Assembly (NCBI RefSeq): GCF_019399895.1
Contig: NC_091865.1
Span: forward strand, 7,693,001 to 7,757,000
Origin: Cardiocondyla obscurior
Lineage: Eukaryota > Arthropoda > Insecta > Hymenoptera > Formicidae
Reading direction: 5' to 3'
Length of the DNA: 64,000 bases
Part shown: positions 39,801-51,972 of the stretch, piece after piece
Layout: each line of letters starts with the position of its first letter
How positions within the stretch are numbered: the stretch's first letter is position 1
Translations under genes and position numbers: made by a program
The notes under the pieces: model-generated
Seen by the model: the letters and a program-made list of their open reading frames with translations, nothing else
The model's database searches: none
Told to the model about the DNA's origin: nothing

Positions 39801-41877
39801 TATGATGGCAGGTGTGTTTCCAGATAAATGAATTTGTTAATGTGATATCGCAATGTGCTAAAAGTCCTGTACATGAAACACGTGAACTTGCAGCTAGAAC
39901 ACTCGTGCAGTTGTTAACACGTAATACAGCCCACAACATTGTGAAAACGTTACTTCTAGCTTTATGTACAACACGAGACACTCAGATTTTGCCAAATCTA
40001 ACGCATGGTTATTTGCTACAGGCAAGTATAACAGAAAATTAATAATTTAGATTAAAAAATTAAAATATTTTTCACGAATATATTAAAATAAATTAAATTT
40101 TGATTAAATTTTAGATATTAGAGGTTTTAAAAAGATTGCCACACATTGTTTCACAATTATCAACATCTGATGTCACAAACTTTTTGCACGCGACGTGTTG
40201 GATATTGAAAGGATTGGAGAAAAAAGCCATTAAACGTAGTTGTTTTCCCATGGCTAGTGCATACATCGATATCGTTTGCGAGTTGTATTATTTGGACAAA
40301 TATATGTAAGAAAAATATAATTTAATATACTTAAAACAGGTTGTTTATGCTAATTTTTTTATGTTTTTAGAATTGAAAGTTGTTACATGAAAGATACATT
40401 GTGCATCTTGCAACAACACTTAATTGAGAAAGATTTATTACGAGAAGAACCGGGCGAACAAATGTACAAAGTATCCGCAATTAAATTTATACTTAGCGTA
40501 GAAAAATTTTCAAATTTTTTGCAAGTGGTACACAATGGACGAAGTAAAGCGTACGACATGTATTCACAGCTTCTGATTATACCAGAAGCTGAGATACAAA
40601 GTATTGCCTGGACTACGGTTTTTAAAATATTGAAAAAAGGATCTCATGAGCAAAGAAAATTATTGAGCACTTATGCTATTCGCTTAGCCGCTGATTGTGC
40701 CAAAAATTTATATAAATATAATCCTAAATTGCAAGATGCAATCTTTGATTTTTTATACAAGATCTTGATGAAGGCAAATAAATATTGCCTCAACAACAAA
40801 CGTGAAATTTGTTCTTTAGTTCTTAGGGAAATGCATTTGCATGATGTTACAAATGTGTATTCTCAACGTGTCAGTTACTTGAGATTGCTAGGGAAATGTA
40901 TGACGACAATAACTCATGAATTGAAGGTTTATTATTTATGATATTATATGTATATACGTATATGTAATTTTTTTTATATTTTATAACTATTTTAAGGATG
41001 AAGAATTTCGAATAGAATACTTGGAGGATATTTATAGAAAGGTCTGTGATAATAACTGGATTGGTTCGTTGTGCTATGATTTTAGAAGAACAATTTTCGA
41101 TATATTATACGAACTTTTTGAAACGGACTTTGACGTCGAGCATTGCTGTATGTATGAAGCAAGGATTTGTACAGCTAAAACCAAATTAGATTTATGTAAT
41201 TGCGTATAATATACATTTTTTTTTTTATAGATTCCGTATTGGATTGGTGGACAGTATTGTTGCAATTAATAGTAGATGATAATGTGGACATTCGACGCGA
41301 TGCGTTCAAATTGGTTTGTAGACTTGAAATGTCCAACGACTTGGAATGCATTGAGAAAATATTGTTGACATTTTTTCATAATTTCAATCAAATGGTTGCT
41401 AATAAGTATCCCGGAATAGCACTTGGTGCACTTTTTTGCTGGAGCATTTCGTTGTTGGGAGACATGGATCATGAGATGGACGAAAATGATGTAAGTAAAT
41501 ATATGCGAGTCTTAAAAGATATGTATACTTATTGTTTATATTAAAATTATAATTTAAATTTTTATCAATAGGTATTTAACAAATGCAGGAATTATGATGT
41601 CTTTGAACCTGTAAAAATATCAAATTTGTGTTTTGATTTAACGAAATCGATATCGCAACGATATTCTGTTGATAGTGCGTTACCACCTAATGTGGTAAAA
41701 TGGATCAATTACCGTTTGGATACTGACTTTTCTACATCATCGTCTTTTAAAGAAATTCTGCGTAATTATAGGAACAATCTGCCGACATTTGAAAAGGGGA
41801 TGAAAGAAATTTTAGATCCAACATATAAGGATAAATTACTGCAGGTTTTAGCATGTGAAAAATACTTTTTATTGTGA
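36817..41877 (+). CDS. THADA: THADA (thyroid adenoma-associated protein homolog, Trm732 family, DUF2428)
   Basis: Family members assist the FTSJ1/Trm7 methyltransferase in 2'-O-methylating nucleotide 32 of certain tRNA anticodon loops; fly THADA also affects calcium pumping and fat storage (family knowledge). Fourteen exons join in one frame: 36817-36999, 37092-37232, 37292-37927, 38157-38263, 38345-38651, 38718-38963, 39035-39394, 39474-39752, 39824-40021, 40115-40305, 40371-40926, 40997-41147, 41231-41490, 41572-41877. This gives 1,306 residues of mostly helical, HEAT-like sequence. Residues about 459-540 carry the signature block with GAFEQVYVGF and CSTRRSAGVPF, followed by ALFRHSQFGD and ATLLFSALIIRIFGVQR, all close to vertebrate THADA. 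The ATG at 36817 is preceded in frame by TAA at 36814, and an acceptor AG lies at 36801-36802, so upstream exons should be untranslated. The protein lacks roughly 500-600 N-terminal residues compared with human THADA. Intron 9 is GC-AG. No stops or frameshifts were seen. Confidence 0.95.
40022..40114 (+). other. THADA intron 9, non-canonical GC-AG intron
   Basis: The upstream exon ends ...CTACAG and is followed by GCAAGT, the standard strong context for a GC donor. The acceptor is TTTTAG at 40109-40114. Using the GC donor keeps phase 0 and joins HGYLLQ to ILEVLKRL, which fits the vertebrate THADA order HGTLLQ then VFHLLQ. The only nearby GT donor, at 40026, would break the frame. Confidence 0.85.
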
Positions 41878-41921
41878 CGTCAAGTAATCTTTTACGTAAT
41901 CGTATTTAATTATATATTACG

Positions 41922-41927
41922 AATAAA
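41922..41927 (+). terminator. Polyadenylation signal of THADA
   Basis: The hexamer AATAAA lies 45 bp after the THADA stop codon and is followed by an AT/GT-rich stretch (GTGTATAATTTG). It is the first canonical signal downstream of the stop. Confidence 0.7.
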
Positions 41928-42059
41928 TATGTGTATAATTTGATAAAACTCGTTTTTAAATATGTGTAATAGTTTTAAACAAAGACATTTATATATTAAT
42001 TTTATTCGAATTTTTATATTGTTGTAACTTATAATTTGAATTTTCACTGCTTCTATGTT

Positions 42060-42640
42060 TTAAAATGGCTGTTCAGGTTCTCGATTGCGATTGGTTGGTT
42101 CCCTAATGTCTGGAGTTTTTACCACTCAAGCAGTTGAGCGCGCCGTGGAAGAAGATTCTGACGTTCGTCGCGTAGTGTCGTTACGGGCGCGGTGGAAGCT
42201 CGGTCTCGGTGGCGGCGGCGACCGAGCGCGGCCGAGCCGCACGCGTACTTCGCGACGCGACGTGCTACCGTTCGACTACCCGTCGTGTACGCTTGTGTTT
42301 TTCCTCGTTTTCCGCGCCCTTCGCGTCGTGACTGTTCGCGTTTTGTGCGCGTTAATGCTCGCCGCCTGTGTCCGGCCGGTGACGGCGCGTTCACGCGCCT
42401 TCCACCGATTGTGAAAGCCCCGAAAAACCGAAGGCGGGACACTCTCCTTCACCCCCCGCGCGCGCACGCACGCACGGCATACGGGACCTACACGCACACG
42501 GAAACGGCTGGTTCACGGTGTGCTCTCGTGCTGCTGGTGTACGACAAGAGAGAGAGAGAGAGAGAGAGGCATGGAGTGTGTTCAGTGCGCCCGTTTCAAA
42601 TCATCACGGGCCGTTACTTCAGTCCCGCACGTAGCCAGGT
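42060..42640 (+). promoter_or_regulatory. GC-rich promoter and first non-coding exon, probably of the PLEKHH-like gene
   Basis: Base composition switches abruptly from AT-rich THADA 3' flank to CpG-rich DNA. An inverted CCAAT box (ATTGG) sits at 42090-42094. A consensus donor, CCAG|GTGAGT, has its GT at 42639-42640, marking the end of a likely leader exon. A (GA)n run lies at about 42,546-42,568. A short frame starting at 42571 (MECVQCARF...) runs to the donor, but no acceptor was found that would keep it open. Assignment to the downstream gene rests on strand and position. Confidence 0.5.
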
Positions 42641-45600
42641 GAGTTTGTCTCCTCTGTTCATTTCGCGAAACAGGCCCGGGGTTTGTGAGGACCGAGTAAG
42701 GCAGGGGTCTCGGAACCGCGATTCCGCCTCGAGAGAACGAAAGACGGACGGATTCCACCACCTCTTCCCTCCCTCTCCCTCCATTCCCGGTCAGTCTCAC
42801 TCCGGTACCTGACCTACTTGCGCGCGAGCTGTCATCCTACGGTTGGCACTGTTCTCCCCGGCCGCGACGTTCGGTCCTTCGGACGCCGTGCTCGTGTCCA
42901 CGCGAGCCACCTCGCCGGAGGAGGTAAGAACCGAGTCCGCGAAGGGTAGACGGTGGCGGAGAGGAGGGGAGGGAAGTGGGAGATCACAACGACGATGACG
43001 ACGACGACGACAACGACATGGACGAAGAGAGGTGAGACGGAGCGGAGACGAAACGAGTTTGAAAACCCGGCGGTCGATCGCCACCGTACCAGGTGATTTC
43101 TAAAGTGCGTTATTCCCCGTTCTCTCTCCCCAAAGAGCGGAATGTTAAAACAGTCATCGGGCGCCCGATCGACTAACGGCGTCTTCTCGAACGCTCTTGT
43201 TCTCCTTCTCGCCCCCTCCCCCTCCCCCCTCTTTCTCTCTTTCTCTCTCGTGTCTTCTCTCCCTCGAGGGAGAAAGGTCATCGGTCTCGAATTCATCTTT
43301 TGTCCGCCTCTCGCGCGGAGTGCGGCGTTTCTCTCGTTTCTCTCGCTCTCTCCCTACGTTACTTCTCCCGAGTCCCTCGCGACTTGTCGGACTCCCTTTA
43401 ACGAGCGTCCGCGCGGCGCGAGAAATTTACGAGCGGTTCGCGGAATCGAACGCGCCGTATCGACGTCACCCGGTGCGTCGCGGCACCGATTTCCGCGCAT
43501 AAACACTCGCGATTACGTGCCACAGACGAATCGACTAGGCCCTTTGCAACAGCTGGCCGCGGGTTGCGTTAACACGGGAACGGCGGCGTGGTAAGGACCG
43601 CGATATTTGATAGAACCCGTCTATGTCGCGTACGAGTTTTCTTTCTGAATGAAAGTATGGTGTGAGTGAGAAATTTGGGAGAAAAACTCGGAGAAATGCG
43701 ACAGTCTTGGCGAGTCTGGTATAATAATAATAATAATAATAAAAAGAAACCAAGGAAACTGTTATTCGAGAAAGACGAGGAGTCTGGGTGCGTAATCCGC
43801 GGAGAACGAAAGGGAGAGCCTCGCAAAACTGAAGAGGAAACGGTTTCTTTTTCATAATAGAAAAACTTAGCGACGCGGTAGATTGTATTCAGAAGATCGT
43901 TTCGACACGAAAAAGATAGTTGACGCGAATAGGTTAGTTCTTGGCGTTTTATATTCGAGATACGATATCGCAGAAATTGTTATTGCCACCCGATGGCGAA
44001 GAGAACGCTTAAAGGAACGCGTGAAAGGAAAGAGAAAAGAGGAACCGTCCGGCTGTTAATAAATTTTGCAAATGATTTTTCGCTCGTTTGTTAGATCAAT
44101 TTGCTCCGCAAAATGTGCGAAATGGTTGTACAAGTATTAAAAATTCAGTATCAATTAAATGCTTTAAAGTTAAAAAAAAATTTTGTGATGGAGTTAATCA
44201 CTGTGGTCTATAAAAACGAATTGTTTGAGTCTTAATTGGCGGACTAAAAAAATTACTAACGATAAATTATTTTCGCTGTTACATTACACAATTTTATTTA
44301 ATTTTTTATAGTGACGTTTATTTTTATTTTTTTGAGGTCTTATTTTTATAAAATTTATCCCACATGCTGTTTTTTAACGCGTCACTCTATTATAAAAAAT
44401 AAAATATAAGCATTTTCTTCTATTTTTTCTCACGGACTTGTAGCTTGAAAATTTTCAGAACTAGAGCGCCTTTTTATAAAAGAATTGTGTCACTCGAACG
44501 ATTTACAGTACCAGATTCAAAATAGAGGGATCTAAATCGAGGATATTATCGTTGTGTAGACGCGTTCGAAAAAACTGAGGCCGTGTCGCTGGGACTTCTC
44601 GTCTCGGTATAGTAACAAATTAACGCGTCTTGTAAATATAAAAAAACAAAAGAACAAAGAACAAATAAAAAAAAAAATTACAAAACGTTCTTTACGTTTA
44701 ATTAGCTCAAACGTATGAAGTAGATACATATCAAGGGAATCGGTCTCGCTGTATACGTATAAAAGTTTGACGAGGCCGACATCGAGTGGGAAGTCTTTGC
44801 CGTCGGCGGGCGCGAACGAAATGTGAAATTTGTCGCGAGGTAGTCGGGTCCTACGGCATGCACGCACTCGTTCGCGGGAACGTATCCCTCGTGCATACGC
44901 GTATAGACATATGTTTCACGTGCCGGCGGCCTATTTGTTTTGCCGCGCCCGCGGCGGCGTGGCCCTCCTCCTCCGCGCAACAACGTCATTTCGACAATAA
45001 CGTCGCGCGATCACGCGACCGTGCCGGACAGGAGAACGCGTAATTTATGCAAAACGCGCCGGCCCACGGCCGCCGCTCTTGCTTCGTGACCACCGCTAGT
45101 TACGCAATGACAAAACAGTGGTCCAACAACGGCGATTGACTGCTGTTACAGCCGCGATCTGTGCCCGAAGAAAGTATTCCTTGGCTCGCGAGCGCTCGCC
45201 TCGTTTCTAATCGCTATATCGCTGTAACGCGATACGTGCCATTGTTATGATTAAAAAGCAGCCCTTCGAAACGACCGGAGTGCCATTCTGGAATTGTTTG
45301 TCCAGGACAAATTGTAAGGTACCTCGTATACGATTGTAGGACCAAACATTCCCGTTTGATTTCCGTCAATTTATTTTGCTAATTAAGATTGACCAACTAA
45401 TGGATTATGTATTCCCATTTTGCAGCAGTTGTTAATTAGCGTCTCTCTTTCTCTTTTCTTTTTTTTTTTTTTTCCTTTTAAGAATGCGCCGTACGTTGAT
45501 TTTCAGCACAGGGGATTATCTGTTGTAAATATACGAGTTTATATTTCACGTGTACATCCGTTCGTACACAGAAAATCTTTTACCGGGATTTAATGCGCGT

Positions 45601-47531
45601 ATTTAACGCGCTTTTCCGGCCTTTAATTTTCTGCACCCTTTCTTTGCGGATTTTGCTCTCTCGACGAAGACTAATGATTTATGTACATTAACGGGAATGC
45701 TAATCTAAAATCGATTAAGAGGTACCTCTCTAGCCTCGAACACCGGCTTTAATATTGTCGTTTTACGTAAATTTAAAAAGAGGGATTCGTGCGTCAATAT
45801 CTTTTTCGTATTTAAACTTTTCTTTTTCTTTCTTTTTTTTTTTTCTTTCTTTTTAGATTGCACCTTCTTCGCGTCTTACAACTTGATATTCCGCACGACC
45901 CCCCCGGATTTTTGAATGCCGCGATACTTTTACGATCAGCACCGTCGATGAAAGTCTTCCTCGTACCTACTCCCCGACGAGGCTTTACTCAGAGAACGAG
46001 TGTGCGAGCGAGCCTTCGGTGATATAAAGGCTGCCTCCTCGTAAGAGCCTCCGAGATTGCGGAGGGCTTCCGTCGCGCCTCGTATAACGCGGAAATCGTT
46101 CGAAAGTTAATTTGAAATTTATTCATAGACACCACGGGGAACCGGAGAGGTCGAGCCTCGGCCTGCATACAGGGTGTGCTTAGATCTGGCACCCTTAGCG
46201 GCCACGAATCCGTTTACCGATTTCAACTTTCATCGGCGAACCGGCCGACGTACGTTGCTCGTCGAAAATTTCTAAATTAATAAATTTACCTTTAATTCCA
46301 CTTTATTTTATTTATTTAATTGACGGCAAAGTTTTATTATCCCCTCGTAAAACTGATAATAATTTGGAACGATTCTTTAATTATGAAGGTAACATGTGGA
46401 ATGGCATAAAGAAGAATATTATTCGGTAAATTAGCGGCAAGTTCGCGAGAAGAGATTGGGTGACCTCACGACCGTTTAAAGTTAATTCACAGCGTGTCAC
46501 ATATATGTCACATGTCACGACTCTCGAGTCACGACTTGCATTACGCAGCGAGCAGCGTGTCGTAGTTCTAAGAAAAAAATTAACTCTTGTCATCGATTTA
46601 CATCCTTCTCGAGCGATAAATCAATTTGCCGATAGAATTTTTTTTTTTTTTAACAACGATGAAAGGTATTTAAACTTATATCTTTCATTGATCGCAGAAT
46701 GAAAGTCATTCACAATTGGACGGGAACAATCTGAATGAATTCTTAATGAAATTTCTAATAAAATCTCTGAACGTTGATATTCGTCGGACGTTGTAGCGAA
46801 AGCGTTTGCTCCTTCCAAACACGTTTACAGGTTATATTTTGAAGCTATTCGTAGCCTCGCTTGAGACTCGCTTACATTTTTTAACGCTCGCGGGCCGTTT
46901 CTTTTTCTTTTTTCATTTGCCTCTGGTTCAGTTTCCTTTGTGCTCGTCATCTACTTCCTGAGGCAGGTCGCAAGGGCTGGAATTTTTCACGAGCCGACCC
47001 GTCGTCCGCGCAGTAATTGCAGAACGAGACGAGGTTGTGCTCATCCACTCCCTCCATCCGGTTTTTCATTTGACTCCTTTTAACGTCGACCTTAAAATAA
47101 ACTTCGCAGCCCAGCGTGCCGTCTTTCCGCGCGTCGCACTTTTCTCGTCCACGTCGCCGAAACTTGCTTTGGCGCCGTATCTTGCCAATAAAATATTCAC
47201 AATAACGAAGCGATTCACTTGTGTATCATCAATTAGATTGCAGCTTTGACTATAATTAAATTGCTTATTAATTAAAAGTTATGTTACGTACGATACGTAA
47301 AGCTCTCGTTACGCAACGAGTCGTTGCAGTCCGTAGGACACGATCAGAAAATATATCAGGTACTTGACGTGATAGAGGCCGCGATATCCCTGGTAGGACT
47401 CGACATAAAAAATGGGTGCTCCGATCGTTCAGTAAAACCGTATCTGCGATAACGTAGTCGTCCCTCCTTACTTTATCGCCCGTAAGATTCCGTAATATTT
47501 CTCTAAAAAGGATTCTTCGCTTAGGTTGCAG
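42641..47531. other. Non-coding: GC-rich 5' flank, then AT-rich presumed first intron
   Basis: Up to about 43,600 the DNA is CpG-rich with overlapping frames on both strands that resemble no family. Two more donor-like sites, GAG|GTAAGA at 42,924 and GTG|GTAAGG near 43,592, could serve alternative first exons. From about 43,650 the composition becomes AT-rich with an (AAT)n run at 43,721-43,742 and several poly-T tracts. No recognisable coding exon was seen. Confidence 0.5.
43721..43742. repeat. (AAT)n microsatellite
   Basis: About seven uninterrupted ATA/TAA units. Confidence 0.85.
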
Positions 47532-47768
47532 AGTAAGCCCGAGGCCGATGTCGCGATCCTCGACGACGACCATATGGGCGTGTGAGGCAGGAAAATGGCG
47601 AGGATGAGCAGCCCCTGCTTCTCGAGCGTCGGTGTCGAGTCGATCCGAGGAGGGAAGGAGCGTAAACGCGGCCTGGCAGATGCACTGAGAGTCCCCCGAC
47701 AGGAAGTCGGCGGGCAGGAAGAGGCGTCGTAATAAGGTTGAAGTGCAAGGACGAGTGCACCAAGAGCG
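47532..47768 (+). other. Candidate 5' untranslated part of the PLEKHH-like first coding exon
   Basis: The most plausible acceptor upstream of the ATG is TTAGGTTGCAG, ending at 47531. The frame of the ATG is closed upstream by TGA at 47739-47741, so the segment is untranslated. Other AG sites at about 47,700 are possible. Confidence 0.35.
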
Positions 47769-48812
47769 ATGGACGAGATACGTGGCTCGTCGTCGGGTCG
47801 CCGTCTCTCGCAGATTCTCGATCCGATCACGCGGCTCGCCAGCGACTTCGGCTCCAGCTCGGCGCCGTGCAGTCCGCGGCTGGGCGCGCGCACGCAAGAC
47901 GCCACGAGTGTCGGACCTTCGGATGCCACCGCCGGCGTTTCTTCGTCGTCGTCAGTTCGAGCGGGCCCGAGCGGGATGACTAGCGGCAGCGTCGGGCCTG
48001 ATAGTCCGCGATTGTGGCCACGACAGATTCGACAGGCGCCAACACCACCTCCGCGGCCTAGGCACGTTGGCGGCGTCGCTGCCGCTGTCAGCACCGCCAA
48101 TACTTCCACCAGCGTCTCCGCGAGTATCAACATTAACAACAACAACAATAACGCGGGAAGCGACACCGACGGTGACGCACCGCCACCGCCGCCGCCACCC
48201 TCGATAGTGCACGCGAGAGACTCACCCTACGTCAACGTGCCGAATCTGGTTTTTCACAAGGACAAAAGCTTCGGAGACAGTGCTAGAAGCGCCGGCTACA
48301 TCGAGCTTCGCGAAAAGCCCAAGTGCAGCCCGTACGATTTCACGTCCGAGTCGAGCGGCCACGTGGAATACGCGGACAAGAGAGCGTTCGTTACTCCGGT
48401 TCAGTCCGACCTGATCTATGACATTGGAAAGGAGTCAGGTAGTTCTCTCTGCAGAGAAAGGCCCAACTGTGACTCGGGCCCTTCCAGCGGTAGAAGTCCC
48501 TTGGACAGAGCGTTCTCGTTCTCCGGTAGACAATCGGAGCAATTGTCGAGCTCGCGGATATACGAAGCGAGTAGAGTGTTTAATCGACTGGTCGATCCGA
48601 GAACTGGTGACATCGTCGATCCAGTGACTGGCAGCAGAATGAAGAAAGAGAAGCTGGACGTCAGGCCCACGTACGGCACCTCTAAGAGCTTCGATGGGTA
48701 CGCGACGACGGTGGAGGAACTGAACTGGCAGGAGAGGTGTCTGGAGTTGCAACTTGAGCTGCACAGGAGCAGGAGTCAAGCGACCAGAGTCAGGGACATG
48801 CTTCGAGAGAAG
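47769..48812 (+). CDS. PLEKHH/MAX-1-like protein, first coding exon (partial gene)
   Basis: This exon encodes 348 residues in phase 0 and ends at the donor GAGAAG|GTAAGT (GT at 48813). Residues 1-150 are low-complexity Ser/Pro/Ala with an asparagine run at 121-128 and a proline run at 138-144, consistent with disorder. Residues 318-348 (LNWQERCLELQLELHRSRSQ and on to RDMLREK) closely resemble the start of the coiled coil near the N-terminus of vertebrate PLEKHH1/PLEKHH2 (WQKRCL...LF.FR.QASKIRELL..K). Those family proteins continue with PH, MyTH4 and FERM domains; worm MAX-1 acts in motor axon guidance. The later domains are not in this window. The ATG is the first in frame after a stop at 47739. 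Family assignment rests on about 30 residues, so the exact member is open. High GC at third positions contrasts with the neighbouring introns. Confidence 0.7.
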
Positions 48813-51800
48813 GTAAGTCATTCTTTTGTTTTTATGCGAATTAATTTTTCAGCTGCATGCAAAACTGCCATTTGAAAATATAGATTGGAAATAAAATATA
48901 TGCGTTAGCGTACCCTGAATTTCGACTCTTGCAAACGACAGTTTTTGCAAAAAGACTCAACCGCGTGCGTACAACATTTGTCATGTTTAATCACTGCGTT
49001 AACTACTCGTAACCAAGAGTAAATTAATTTAATATGTCGTCTGGAATTCGTATCCGATATACGCACGGTATATGTTAAAGTTAAACAAATTACGCAAAGT
49101 TTAAGTGCGCGTAACTGGGGGGGGAACCAAAATGTACGTATATCTCGCAAGGTATGTTTAGTATGCGCGAGCACGCGCGTCGATTTAACGCCGTCACCTT
49201 AGATAAGGCACATAGACGCATCGTGTTGTTCGGTCACGGCTTGTTTCGCGTCCCCTTCGAAATGTACCGCATCGATCATTTAGCGAAACAAGCACCCGCG
49301 GACGACAGTTAATACGGCTGGGTAGTTTTGGGGGAAAAAAAAATAAAGGAAGGGAAAAAAAAAAATTAATTCCGCGGTGCGTCCTGCGTCTGTACTCTTT
49401 CACGCGTCAGTCGCTGGCGGGCGTGAGAGGATTAAAAATTCATATGTGCCTGGAGAACTGCTCGAACTTGATTTCTCGTCGGGATTTGAATTAACGCGTG
49501 ATATTTAGGACCGAGAGAAAATCGAGAGAAACTTCCGCGTGTTCGCTTCGATTTTCGCTCCCTCGACGGTGCGTTCCGGGCTTGCTCGTCCATTCGTTAG
49601 ACGCGTACGCGGCTTAACGCAAACAAACTGCCTCGCGAAAGAGACGGCGGACCGCGACAGCGGAATGGACGTGTATGGAGCACACGTTGACGAGGATTCA
49701 ACGTCAGACCGGAAATTATACGTCCGCCTCGGCGGACATGCCGTAATATCGCTGACGAGTTTTTTTATTTTTTTTTTTTTTTTTTTTTTACGGACTTTTC
49801 CACAATACGTATCGCCCATCCCCGTGCGTTACAACGGTCGTTTTTATTTCTCATCGGCGGCAAACGGGGTCGAGAGCTAAACGACGAATCGGTAAACCGT
49901 ATCGCGGATACACATCCGCATCGCGATACGCGAGCGGTCCAGGTGACATTATCTCTTTCCGCATATATTTTTTGGCTTGACGGATTTCACCGACAAAAGT
50001 TGGTAGAGGTTTTTTTTTTTTTTTTTTTATTAGTCCTGCAGCTTTGCAGCATGACGTATTGAAAGAAGAAATAATTTAAAGGACGATCAAACATTTTGAA
50101 TGTAAATTTCTCTTTTATTCTGCATCGCTTTCCGCAGAAAAATTTGTTTGAAAATAGTTTGATATATAAAGTTTATGAAGTTATCGCGAAGAAAGAAGAT
50201 ATTTCGAAGGAATGAATAAGTAGTATAGTAATTTGAATGATAGAAATTTCGACGGTAATATTTTCCTACGAATATCCGCAAATTGACTTTATTTATTTTT
50301 CACGTTACGCAGCCAGCATGTTCAGGCTCTCTGTGTACCCTCTTGCAATCTTTCGCTGAAATCGGATGCTGTTTATATTATCGAAGCGGGGAGCCGCGTG
50401 CCCCGAGCGCGTGCAAAATTCAAGACGAAATCCTTGATGTATCTTGGGGCTATCTTTCGCACGGGAGGGATCCCAAACGGATTTACGAGTCGAGGCAATA
50501 GGTTTTCCTATCCTCGTGCGCGGTAATCTTATTTTGAATAGTAAACATTTTTGAAACGCAAAGCGGATTTGAAATACAATTATTTGTGTATCGATATAAA
50601 ACGTGCTTTCACGTGAACATGTAAAATTGATGAAAACTCGGCTGAGCGTGAACGAAAGTTTGATGCTGAAAGCTTATACGCGGAGTTCAGTAGATTTTTA
50701 GATTTGAAGATAAAAAGAACTAGGAAAATAGCAACGTCTTGTTTCAATACTCGCCTTTTTTTTCTTTTTTTTTTGTTTCCGAAAAGATCATTTAATATTC
50801 ATCTTACATTCTCCTGTTGATCCAATAAAAGTCAAACATGCTGAATAATGTTTGCGCGAACTCATTAATATTACATATGTTCGAGAGTTTATTTAACGTG
50901 AGCTTATCTCCTTCGCTCTTGGCAACGCATCGCTTATCACTCATCGTTTTCCGATGTGCACGTGGTTTTACGCGATATGCATGAGGGCACATGTCCCGCC
51001 GCATTGTATGGCGGGCTGAATAGAGAGAGAGAGAGAGAAAGAGGAGTATGCGCGGAATCAATTGTGGATTATAAATAACGGCCGCATTGAACCGGCCGTG
51101 ACGTCTCATTATCTAAGCAAACGCACAATGTGCCAACGGGGAGGGAATATTGTTCGACCGTGTGCATTACTCCATTCAATTTCATTTTCGAACGACGTGC
51201 AGCAAATGCCATTAAGCGTTCTCGACGCGCGGTGCGTCCCAGATCTCGCGATTCGCTTTTCATCCGCATATATTTTGATGAACTTGGAATAGATTTTTCT
51301 TGATAAAAAATACAAAAATATAAATAAAAAATAATCAAGCATATTTTTTTGCCTAAATAAACCAGTACGACTGTTTCAAGTATTATTTCTTTGTTTTTAT
51401 ACACTTTACTTAAATGTAAAGGAATCTTTCTCTCTCTCTGTATGAAGACGGATAGGTGACTCGTCTTTCCATCAATACGAGAGCGATGGACGCACACGCT
51501 CGAATCTCTCGGGACTTACACAAGACAGATACCGGTTAGCATTGCCATGTGCGTGAAATATCCGCCATTATCTTGATTTGTTTGCGCCCACCTTGAGTGC
51601 GTGCGCCATATTTCGAACAGTTAATTTCCCGATTCGCTCTGTGTTTGTAGTCTTTAATTTTTCATTTTAATGGATCGCTATCGATAACGCTCTCGCACGT
51701 GTCACCGTGTATGTTATAATACTGATATATCGCGATAGGTGTTCAAGAGCCTTAACAATAACTTTTAGCGCGGCGGGTTGTTAGCCTTGCGCCCAACCCC

Positions 51801-51844
51801 ATATAGGTAACGAAGCCTAAAGGGGAGCTAAAGAGCCTTTTCAC

Positions 51845-51972
51845 GCTAACGATCGACGTTCATTTTCAGCATCAAAGTGGCCAAGTGATTATGATTGTCG
51901 CCAATCGTAGTAATTGCGATAATCACAGTTCCGTGAACCTTTTGACAGTGAAAATCAACGTCGAACGTTAGC
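51845..51972. repeat. Long imperfect hairpin of about 128 bases
   Basis: The left arm starts GCTAACGATCGACGTTCATT and the right arm ends with the near-exact complement (RC: GCTAACGTTCGACGTTGATT). Pairing continues through ATTTTCA, TCAAA and TGATTAT towards a loop near 51,900. The arms are each about 55-60 bases with some bulges. It could be a microRNA-like precursor, other structured RNA, or a small degraded inverted-repeat element. Confidence 0.65.

Noticed and set aside
42192..42812. Plus-strand frame of 206 codons
   Set aside because: It reads straight through the strong donor at 42,639, is rich in Arg/Pro from GC-rich leader DNA and has no family resemblance.
47268..48166. Two long minus-strand frames (209 and 232 codons) opposite the PLEKHH-like exon
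   Set aside because: They are antisense to a GC-rich coding exon, overlap each other in different frames and resemble no family.
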